From contig JAADEN010000099.1 of the NCBI GenBank assembly GCA_013153375.1, positions 1-13,101 of the forward strand: DNA of 13,101 nucleotides. Reading direction: 5' to 3'. The notes beneath the pieces are model-generated. The model worked only from the letters and a program-made list of their open reading frames with translations, did not search any database and had not been told where the DNA came from. Source of the stretch: Chloroflexota bacterium. Lineage in GTDB: Bacteria > Chloroflexota > Anaerolineae > Anaerolineales > DRMV01. Position 1 is the first letter of the stretch. Each line of letters begins with the position of its first letter. A program made the position numbers and the translations under genes. Positions 1 through 5,561 of the stretch are shown here, in pieces.

Positions 1-135
1 CGTGGGCGGCGGGGGCGTCACCGTGGGCAACAGCGTGGGCAGGGGCGCGGGCGCGGTGCACGCGGCGACGAAGGCCCCGACGAGCAGCCCGGCCCTCAAA
101 CTCTTCCAACTCCAAAGTTTGCGCATCAAGGACAT
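1..135 (-). CDS. Lipoprotein, 5' end only (runs off left edge)
   Basis: Only the first 45 codons are in the window. The reading frame starts at the ATG at 135 and stays open to base 1. The peptide has a basic n-region (MSLMRKLWSWKSLR), a short hydrophobic stretch (AGLLVGAFVAA) and a cysteine at residue 26 in the context VAAC, which is a good lipobox for signal peptidase II. After the cysteine comes a Pro/Thr-rich linker (APAPLPTLLPTVTPPPPT), typical of surface lipoproteins that hold a folded domain away from the membrane. A GGAGG ribosome binding site at 144-148 starts immediately after the stop codon of the phosphoesterase gene, so the two genes are probably translated from one message. A start at Met4 is possible but lies further from the ribosome binding site. 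The mature domain is outside the window, so no function can be given. Confidence 0.72.
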   Translation of the reverse strand, partial: MSLMRKLWSWKSLRAGLLVGAFVAACTAPAPLPTLLPTVTPPPPT

Positions 136-148
136 GCGGAGATCCTCC

Positions 149-1054
149 TCAAGGGTGCACGCGGCGCGGCGTCACCCGGTGGGCGCGTGCGTCCGCGCGG
201 CGGTCCAACACGAAGACCGCGATTTCGGGCGGACAACCGAAGCGCAGGCGGGGCACCACCATGCCCAGGCCCCGGTTGGTGTACAGCAGCAGGTCGCGCA
301 CCCGATACCAGCCGCGCGGGTAGCGCTGGCCGTAGGGCGGCAACACCAGCGGGCCGACGCCGGGCAGGCACACCTGGCCGCCGTGGCTGTGCCCCGACAG
401 TTGCCACGCGAAGCGCCCCGTGGCCGCGACCTGATCCGCGATGTCGGGCTCGTGGGCCAGCAGCAGCGCCGGGCCCTGGGACGGCAGCGCGGCCAGCACC
501 CGCGGCAGGTCGTGGCGGCCTTCCATCACATCGTCCAACCCGGCCAGGTGCAGGCGCCCCGCGCGATGCTGCACGGTGGCCACCGCGTTGCGCAGCACCC
601 GAATGTCGAGGGCCTGCAGGGCCTGCCTGACGGCCTGGGCCGAGACCCAATAGTCGTGGTTGCCCAGCACCGCGAAGACGCCCAGCCGGGCCCGCAACCC
701 TTGCAGTCCGACGCGCAGGTCCGCGGCCCAGCGGGCCTGGTGGGTGATGAAGTCGCCCGTGATGACCACCAGGTCGGGGCGCAGGGTGAGGGTCAGCCGC
801 GTCCACCAGGCCAGGCGCTCGGCCGTGGCGAACACCCCGTCCGCGTGCAGATCCGAGAGGTGGACGATGCGCAGGCCGACCAGGTCGGGATGCAGGTCGG
901 GCAGCGCGACCCGATGGGTGCTCACCTGAACCCACTGGGGCTCGCCGCGCGTCGCGTACCATCCGCCCAACCACGAGGCCAGGGCCAGGGAGGTCGCGCC
1001 CAGGCCGAGCAAACGCAGGAAGTCGCGGCGGGTCAAACGCCCAGAGGTCGTCAT
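149..1054 (-). CDS. Tat-exported metallophosphoesterase, YkuE/YaeI-like
   Basis: This 301-residue protein is a calcineurin-like metallophosphoesterase. The dimetal motifs appear in order: D68-L-H70 (in HLSDLHAD), G100-D101, G131-N-H-D134, H201 (HEPD) and G221-H-S-H-G-G. The tail motif RYPRGWY at 244-250 followed by YTNRGLG is typical of the YkuE/YaeI group of cell-envelope phosphodiesterases. The N-terminus carries a twin-arginine signal (TRRDFLRLLG, residues 8-17) followed by a hydrophobic segment to about residue 33, so it should be exported folded by Tat and act at the outer face of the membrane. Characterised relatives act on phospholipid-type substrates such as UDP-diacylglucosamine-like or other phosphodiesters; the substrate here is not visible. 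The start lies 4 nt after the stop of the upstream membrane protein, with a weak ribosome binding site, which suggests translational coupling. The lipoprotein gene follows 13 nt downstream. Confidence 0.88.
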   Translation of the reverse strand: MTTSGRLTRRDFLRLLGLGATSLALASWLGGWYATRGEPQWVQVSTHRVALPDLHPDLVGLRIVHLSDLHADGVFATAERLAWWTRLTLTLRPDLVVITGDFITHQARWAADLRVGLQGLRARLGVFAVLGNHDYWVSAQAVRQALQALDIRVLRNAVATVQHRAGRLHLAGLDDVMEGRHDLPRVLAALPSQGPALLLAHEPDIADQVAATGRFAWQLSGHSHGGQVCLPGVGPLVLPPYGQRYPRGWYRVRDLLLYTNRGLGMVVPRLRFGCPPEIAVFVLDRRADARAHRVTPRRVHP

Positions 1055-1058
1055 GTCC

Positions 1059-1577
1059 CTAAAGCAATTGGCGCAAGGCCAGGGTCGTACCCAGGGCCAG
1101 CAGAGCCAGGCCGATGAAGGCCGTGAGTTGGGTGTTCAGCAGATACGAGGCCACGACGGCCAGAAAGATCACACCCCCCGGAGCCTGCAGGTTGCGGCCG
1201 GTGAGTTTGCCCAGGTCGTAGAGCACCAGGCTGAAGCCGGTGAGCCCCAAGGCTTGCAGCGCGGGCAGCAGGATGCCCGGCGGCGCGGCCAGGGTGAGCA
1301 GCCCCGCGGCCACCAGCAGCGCGGCCACCGCGCCCCAGCGCCACGCGCCGGGTTGGTAGCGGTACAGGCATCCGACGGCCAGACCCAGCCCGATTTGCGC
1401 GCTGGCCCACCACAAGACCAGAAGCGGGCCTGCCGAACCGCCGCCCCACACCGCGCGCAGCATCATGATCACGGCATACGCCAGGGTCCACAGCAGCGCA
1501 GCCCGCAGCCAGGGCAGGCAGCGAAACGACGCGGGGCGGCGCGAGCGCCAGGGGGACGAGGGTGCTTTTCGGGCCAT
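1059..1577 (-). CDS. Small integral membrane protein, unknown function
   Basis: I do not recognise a named family. The product is 172 residues. It begins with a strongly basic stretch (RKAPSSPWRSRRP) and then has about five or six hydrophobic segments, roughly at 23-40, 50-70, 82-98, 102-120, 133-148 and 150-168. The basic N-terminus suggests a cytoplasmic start. No catalytic or metal-binding motif is evident, and polar residues inside the membrane segments are few. The ATG at 1577 is preceded by a CAGGAG ribosome binding site. It is the first gene of a minus-strand unit with the phosphoesterase (4-nt gap) and the lipoprotein, and lies just past the terminator of the YeeE-type transporter. 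Codon use matches the neighbours. A helper role for the exported phosphoesterase is conceivable from position alone. Confidence 0.75.
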   Translation of the reverse strand: MARKAPSSPWRSRRPASFRCLPWLRAALLWTLAYAVIMMLRAVWGGGSAGPLLVLWWASAQIGLGLAVGCLYRYQPGAWRWGAVAALLVAAGLLTLAAPPGILLPALQALGLTGFSLVLYDLGKLTGRNLQAPGGVIFLAVVASYLLNTQLTAFIGLALLALGTTLALRQLL

Positions 1578-1604
1578 GAGCGTGCTCCTGAGGGCGATGG
1601 GGGT

Positions 1605-1610
1605 ATTCTA
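1605..1610 (-). promoter_or_regulatory. Possible extended -10 promoter for the membrane protein / phosphoesterase unit
   Basis: Read on the minus strand, the sequence TGGTAGAAT fits an extended -10 element (TG-N-TAGAAT), placed about 28 bases upstream of the ATG at 1577. No good -35 hexamer is present at the usual distance, where the sequence is part of the terminator hairpin. The element would restart transcription directly after the transporter terminator. It is a pattern match only. Confidence 0.35.
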
Positions 1611-1645
1611 CCAAAACACGAGGGGCGCGGTGGCCCCGCGCCCCT
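1611..1645 (-). terminator. Intrinsic terminator of the YeeE-type transporter gene
   Basis: A perfect 10-bp inverted repeat, AGGGGCGCGG (1621-1630) and CCGCGCCCCT (1636-1645), encloses a 5-nt loop. On the minus strand the hairpin is followed by CGTGTTTTGG, a short T-rich run. It starts about 30 bp after the transporter stop codon. The T-tract is short and interrupted, so termination may be partial, leaving some read-through into the downstream membrane protein operon. Confidence 0.7.
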
Positions 1646-1675
1646 CTACAGCGATGATGATGCCTGAAGGATGGC

Positions 1676-3295
1676 TTACTTGCGAGCCATGGCCGCCAGT
1701 TCTTTCTCGATGCGGTCGATCTCGTCGAAGCGGCCCTCCTTCTCCAGTTTGGCGATGCGGGCCAGGTACAGATCCTCGGAGGACATCTTGAACAGATCGC
1801 CCGCCTTGACGCCCACATTGCGCGCGCCGCGCTTCATGGCCCACCAGAACATGTAGCCCCAGAACGCGATGTAGAGCGCGTAAACGAGCATCTGGATGGC
1901 CGGGCTGCGCGGCGCAATCAAGGCTGGGACGAAGGTCGTCGGCGCGTAGGGCATGCTCATCATCAGGCTGTCCCAGAAGTCCCGGGCCAGGGTGTAGGGC
2001 AGGTAGCCCAGGTAGAAGAAGGGCCAGATGAGCAGGCCGGTGATGTACAGCAGGCCCGTGCGGCCGTAGTTGCGGAACTCGCAGCCGATCATGAGCACCG
2101 TGCCCACGCCCAGCAGCAGGCCGCCGAAGATGTCCATGGGCAGGGTGGTCTGCACGCGGATGGACTTGCTGCTGATGCCCACGGTGTGGAACTCCGCGCC
2201 CAGGGGGCCGACATAGTTTTCGGCGAAGGCTTTGGTGGCCCAGTGGTGGCCCTCCATGATGCCGAAGCCGGCCCAGGCGATGAACATGACCAGCGCGACC
2301 AGGAAGATGTGCAGGCTCAGCGCGGCAAAGGGCTGGTAGGAGATGAACACCGTGCGCAGCGAGAAGGGGATGCGCCAGCGGCGGGCCGCGAAGTCATCGC
2401 CCTGCTCGACCTCGCGCCCCAGTTCGGGGTTGATGAGGCCGCACTCGGTGCCGAAGCCCGTCTTGGCCACCGACAGACCCAGCAGCGCGCCCACGATGAT
2501 CAGCATGATGATGTTGCCCATGTTCTTGCCGATGAGCATGCCGCCGTAAATCTTGGTCTTCTCGATGCTGTCGGCCCAGCCCATCTTGATGGCGTAGTCG
2601 TTGCCCGCGATGGCGTTGTAGAAGATGAGCACCAGGATCAAGGCCATCAAGATGTACAGCACGGTGCGCACCCACTTGGGCTCGTCCACTTCCTCGCTGG
2701 CGGTCAGGCCATCGGCCCACTTGAGGTGCTTGGCCTGCACGACGAACCACTTGGTCTCCTGGCTCTTGAAGTATTGGGTCAGGTTGAAGTTGCGCAGGAT
2801 GATGAACCCAAGGAGCGCGCCGATGGTGGCCGAGAACATGACCACCCAACTCTTGAGGCTCATGGCCGCGAACCCGCCCAACAGGTGGTGCAGCGTGCAG
2901 CCGCCGGCCACGCGGGTGCCCCAGGCGAACAGGAACGCGCCCAGGGCCACGAAGGCCAGGCTGGACTTGGGGTATTTGGCCCAGGCCCGGAACTCCCCTT
3001 CCAGCCAGGCGAACACCAGCGCGGCCAACAGCGCGCCGATGATGACCCACTGGATGGCCGGTTGGTAATCGGGCTTGGTGGCGATCAGGCTCCCGCCGAA
3101 CAGGGTGGTCTCGACGCCGGCCAACATGCGGGCCATGCCGCTGGTCACGCCGATGAACTTGTGCTTGGGATGCCCCAAAGGCAGGAACAAGAAATTGATA
3201 ATCTCGGCCGTCGCGGTGAGCAAACCCGCGGTCCACCACGGCCATTGGCGTTTAAGCCACGACACATTGGCATACCCATTGGTAAATTTGGCCAT
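1676..3295 (-). CDS. YeeE/YedE-family sulfur-compound (thiosulfate-type) transporter, long form
   Basis: This is a 539-residue polytopic membrane protein with about ten hydrophobic segments. It has exactly three cysteines, each in a short conserved context: C133 (VAGGCTLHH), C285 (GTECGL) and C405 (MIGCEFRNYGR). YeeE/YedE (TsuA-type) transporters are known to pass thiosulfate along a line of conserved cysteines, and some relatives serve selenium metabolism. The three sites fit that scheme. It is longer than the usual 330-400 residues: a hydrophilic loop lies at about 171-209, and a charged, probably helical tail covers about 487-539. No TusA-like sulfur carrier gene is adjacent, so the exact substrate stays open. 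I chose the ATG at 3295 because AAGGAGG sits directly upstream. An in-frame ATG 13 codons earlier would place that ribosome binding site inside the gene. A divergent LysR-type gene probably controls it. Confidence 0.85.
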   Translation of the reverse strand: MAKFTNGYANVSWLKRQWPWWTAGLLTATAEIINFLFLPLGHPKHKFIGVTSGMARMLAGVETTLFGGSLIATKPDYQPAIQWVIIGALLAALVFAWLEGEFRAWAKYPKSSLAFVALGAFLFAWGTRVAGGCTLHHLLGGFAAMSLKSWVVMFSATIGALLGFIILRNFNLTQYFKSQETKWFVVQAKHLKWADGLTASEEVDEPKWVRTVLYILMALILVLIFYNAIAGNDYAIKMGWADSIEKTKIYGGMLIGKNMGNIIMLIIVGALLGLSVAKTGFGTECGLINPELGREVEQGDDFAARRWRIPFSLRTVFISYQPFAALSLHIFLVALVMFIAWAGFGIMEGHHWATKAFAENYVGPLGAEFHTVGISSKSIRVQTTLPMDIFGGLLLGVGTVLMIGCEFRNYGRTGLLYITGLLIWPFFYLGYLPYTLARDFWDSLMMSMPYAPTTFVPALIAPRSPAIQMLVYALYIAFWGYMFWWAMKRGARNVGVKAGDLFKMSSEDLYLARIAKLEKEGRFDEIDRIEKELAAMARK

Positions 3296-3450
3296 GCCCA
3301 GCCTCCTTAAGACAGATGGGGGATGAGGTTCCACGGTCTTCCTCTTAGTATAGGTGGAAGGAGCCTTTCGGCGTATGCCCGAATGGTTTATAATGGTTAT
3401 TACCCTGGTTTATAACCTGGCCCTCATCCCCCACGCTTTGGGAGCGCAGC
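3296..3450. promoter_or_regulatory. Divergent control region between the transporter and LysR regulator
   Basis: This 155-bp region serves both divergent genes. Two direct copies of TGGTTTATAA (3384-3393 and 3406-3415) are 22 bp apart, about two helical turns, with GGTTATTACC between them. This fits a two-site LysR binding region. A plus-strand -10, TATAAT (3389-3394), lies inside the first copy, so binding there should block the regulator's own promoter. For the minus strand a TATACT -10 lies at 3347-3352 with no good -35, as expected for an activator-dependent promoter. The repeats would lie roughly 45-75 bp upstream of that start, the usual LysR position. A perfect 12-bp inverted repeat, TGGGGGATGAGG (3317-3328) and CCTCATCCCCCA (3422-3433), flanks the region. 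The assignments come from pattern and position only. Confidence 0.55.
3384..3415 (+). repeat. Two direct TGGTTTATAA repeats, 22-bp period (probable LysR operator)
   Basis: Identical decamers occur at 3384-3393 and 3406-3415. They are AT-rich islands in otherwise GC-rich DNA, and each is partly self-complementary (GGTTTATAACC is nearly palindromic). Their spacing places them on the same helix face. They overlap the best -10 hexamer for the regulator gene. Confidence 0.6.
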
Positions 3451-4455
3451 GTGAACCATCATCTCCTGCCCACTTGGATGCGCGTCTTTCTGGCCGTGGC
3501 GGAGCATGGAAGTTTCAACCGCGCCGCGGAAGCCCTGCTCCTCACGCAGCCCGCGGTGAGCCACCACATGCGCCGCCTGGAAGCCCAGTTGGGCACCGCG
3601 TTGTTCGAGCGTTCTCCGCAAGGCGTGCGTTTGACCTCCGCGGGCGAGACCTTGTTGCGCTACGCGCGGGTGGCCCGCTGGGTGCTGCTGGCCGCGGAGA
3701 GCAGCATCATGGAAGTGGACCGTCAGGCCCGCCATGTGTTGACCCTGGGCGTGACGCCCACCATTTCCACCCATTGCCTGCCCAAGTGGTTGGCCGCGTT
3801 CCATCGCCATTACCCGCGGGTGCAGATTCGGGTCCACACCCACACCACGCCGCATTTGGTGTCGCAGGTCACGCGCAACGAACTCCCTTTGGCCATCATC
3901 GAAGGGGAGTTGCCCGCGGAGGAGACGGTGGATTTCTGGGTGCTGGAGCACATGGAATTCCTCATCGTGGCGCCGGCGCATTCGCCTTGGGCCGCGCACG
4001 CCCGTTTGCCCCTGCGCGCGCTGGACGGCCAACCCCTGGTCACCCGCGCGCCCGGGACCAGCACGCGCGCCTGGCTGGATCGGGTGCTGGCCGAGCACGG
4101 CGCGCGGCCGCGCATCGTGGCCGAGTTGGATTCCCCCGATGCCATTCAGCGGGCCGTGGCCCAGGGGCTGGGGGTGGCCTTGCTGCCCCGCTGCATGTTG
4201 AACCCGGCCGCGCCCGGCCTGCATCTCATCGAGATCGAGGGCACGCCGCCGGTGCGGTATCTCAAAGCCTTGTGGCCCAAGAATCTGCCTTTGCACCCCC
4301 TGGCGCGGGCGTTCTTGGAGACCCTGTGCGAGGGGTATCCGACTTTGAAGGAACTGCTGGCCCAGGTGCGTCAGCCCGAGGCCCAGTTGGAACGCTTGCA
4401 GCAGTTGCTCCATTCCCTGCCGGTGGCCGGAGATGCGGCCGCGATGTGGGATTGA
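3451..4455 (+). CDS. LysR-type transcriptional regulator
   Basis: The 334-residue product has the LysR layout. A winged helix-turn-helix lies at about residues 6-65 (core FLAVAEHGSFNRAAEALLLT then QPAVSHHMRRLEAQLG, with LFERS and LTSAGETLL). A linker helix follows to about 92, and then a periplasmic-binding-protein-like effector domain from about 95 to 300. A further helical tail of about 30 residues is rich in Gln, Glu and Leu (RQPEAQLERLQQLLHSL) and is somewhat longer than usual. The GTG start at 3451 is chosen because GGGAG lies 7 nt upstream and the N-terminus then has the usual lead-in to the first helix. The ATG at 3478 would cut into it. Divergent placement next to the YeeE-type transporter makes that gene the likely target, with a sulfur metabolite as a plausible but unproven effector. 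Confidence 0.9.
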   Translation: MNHHLLPTWMRVFLAVAEHGSFNRAAEALLLTQPAVSHHMRRLEAQLGTALFERSPQGVRLTSAGETLLRYARVARWVLLAAESSIMEVDRQARHVLTLGVTPTISTHCLPKWLAAFHRHYPRVQIRVHTHTTPHLVSQVTRNELPLAIIEGELPAEETVDFWVLEHMEFLIVAPAHSPWAAHARLPLRALDGQPLVTRAPGTSTRAWLDRVLAEHGARPRIVAELDSPDAIQRAVAQGLGVALLPRCMLNPAAPGLHLIEIEGTPPVRYLKALWPKNLPLHPLARAFLETLCEGYPTLKELLAQVRQPEAQLERLQQLLHSLPVAGDAAAMWD

Positions 4456-4551
4456 GGCCGGCCCGCTCAAATCTTGATCCCCCAAAACCCTGGGCCAATT
4501 CGCGTCTTTGGGGTATAACAGGGCCCATCCCCTTCGCCTGGAGGAGCGCTC
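4456..4551 (+). promoter_or_regulatory. Upstream region of proC: TATAAC -10 and inverted repeat
   Basis: A TATAAC hexamer (4514-4519) is the best -10 candidate, although no convincing -35 stands 16-18 bp upstream. A 7-bp inverted repeat, CCCCAAA (4480-4486) and TTTGGGG (4507-4513), abuts it. The repeat could be an operator or a weak end structure for the LysR transcript; it lacks a T-run. A GGAGGAG ribosome binding site (from 4540) sits 7 nt before the proC ATG. Confidence 0.35.
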
Positions 4552-5406
4552 ATGAATCAGGGACCGCGCATCGTGTTCATCGGCCCCGGCGTCATGGCCG
4601 AAGCCATGATTTCGGGCCTCATCCGTCAAAAGGTGACCCTGCCCAGCCGCATCGTGGCCTCGGGGCCGCGGGCCGAGCGGGTGGCCGAACTGGAACGACG
4701 CTACGGCATCACGCCCATTACGGACAATGTGGCCGCGGTGCGGGAGGCCGATGTGGTGGTCTTGTCGGTCAAGCCGCAGAAGTTGCGCGAGGTGCTGTCG
4801 GAACTGCGGGGCGCGGTGCCCGACGACGCGCTGGTGCTCTCCATCGTGGCCGGCGCGCCCATCGCGCTCATTGCCGCGGAGTTGGGCCACGCCGCGGTGG
4901 TGCGGGCCATGCCCAACACGCCGGGCCAGATCGGCAAGGGCATCTCGGTCTGGACCGCGTCGCCCACGGTGACCGAGGCGCAAAAGACCCTGGCCGCCCA
5001 GATTCTGGGCGCTTTGGGCGAAGAGATTTTCATGAAGGACGAGGATTATCTCGACATGGCCACCGCGCTCTCGGGCACGGGGCCCGCGTATGTCTTCCTA
5101 TTTATGGAGGCCCTGGTGGACGCGGGCGTGCATCTGGGCTTCCCGCGGCGCATCGCGGAGCAGTTGGTGGTGCAGACGGTGTTGGGTTCGGCCGAGTTCT
5201 ACAAGCGTTTGCAGCAGGATGTGCACCTGGCCCACCTGCGCAATCAGGTGACTTCGCCGGGCGGCACCACCGCGGCCGCGCTGTACTACCTGGAGAAGGC
5301 CGGCTTTCGCACCGCGCTGTCGCGGGCGGTGTGGGCCGCGTACGAGCGCTCGAAGGAATTGGGCCAGGGCGGTGAGCCCAAACCGCCCCGGGAAGGCGGA
5401 CGGTGA
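4552..5406 (+). CDS. proC: Pyrroline-5-carboxylate reductase
   Basis: The enzyme makes L-proline from 1-pyrroline-5-carboxylate with NAD(P)H, the last step of proline synthesis in the cytoplasm. The 284 residues are close to the family length of about 270. The N-terminal Rossmann fold starts IVFIGPGVMAEAM (residues 7-19), with Pro in the second place of the glycine motif where Gly or Ala is more usual. VKPQ follows at 73-76 and AMPNTP at 119-124. The C-terminal helical dimerisation and substrate domain carries LSGTGPAYVF (173-182) and the signature TSPGGTTAAAL (234-244). A short charged tail (GQGGEPKPPREGGR) is extra. The gene has its own strong ribosome binding site and stands alone between the LysR gene and the pyrophosphatase promoter, so it is probably monocistronic. 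Identification is firm. Confidence 0.96.
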   Translation: MNQGPRIVFIGPGVMAEAMISGLIRQKVTLPSRIVASGPRAERVAELERRYGITPITDNVAAVREADVVVLSVKPQKLREVLSELRGAVPDDALVLSIVAGAPIALIAAELGHAAVVRAMPNTPGQIGKGISVWTASPTVTEAQKTLAAQILGALGEEIFMKDEDYLDMATALSGTGPAYVFLFMEALVDAGVHLGFPRRIAEQLVVQTVLGSAEFYKRLQQDVHLAHLRNQVTSPGGTTAAALYYLEKAGFRTALSRAVWAAYERSKELGQGGEPKPPREGGR

Positions 5407-5407
5407 C

Positions 5408-5457
5408 GGGAAGCGGAGCCCGGCGCGCGCCGTTCGGCGCTCTGCTCCCCCCTTCCC
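5408..5457 (+). terminator. Possible transcription end structure after proC
   Basis: Directly after the proC stop, nested inverted repeats GGGAAG (5408-5413)/CTTCCC (5452-5457) and GGAGC (5415-5419)/GCTCC (5444-5448) enclose a GC-palindromic core (CGGCGCGCGCCG). There is no T-run behind it, so it is either a weak terminator or an mRNA end-stabilising structure. Confidence 0.35.
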
Positions 5458-5476
5458 ACGGCCGACTATTATAACC

Positions 5477-5505
5477 TTGACAGGACTCTGGGGGTCTTAT
5501 ACAAT
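5477..5505 (+). promoter_or_regulatory. Sigma-70-type promoter of the H+-pyrophosphatase gene
   Basis: A consensus -35 TTGACA (5477-5482) and a -10 TACAAT (5500-5505) are separated by 17 bp. Transcription should begin near 5512 and give a leader of about 50 nt ending in an AGGAGG ribosome binding site 5-6 nt before the ATG at 5562. Such a close match suggests strong, constitutive expression. Confidence 0.75.
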
Positions 5506-5561
5506 CCCCCTTTGCGCGCGTGGCATTCTGAACAAGAGAATCCATCGCTGAGGAGGCGATA

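Noticed and set aside
2186..3310. 374-codon plus-strand open frame opposite the YeeE-type transporter
   Set aside because: It is antisense to a well supported membrane protein with its own start and ribosome binding site; its translation is Gln/His/Gly-rich with no motif.
3296..3334. 13-codon upstream extension of the YeeE-type gene to the ATG at 3334
   Set aside because: The AAGGAGG ribosome binding site would lie inside the extended gene, while it is ideally placed for the ATG at 3295.
3424..4983. 519-codon open frame on the minus strand over the LysR gene and proC
   Set aside because: It spans two real plus-strand genes and the gap between them, and its translation is His/Gln/Arg-rich without recognisable motifs.
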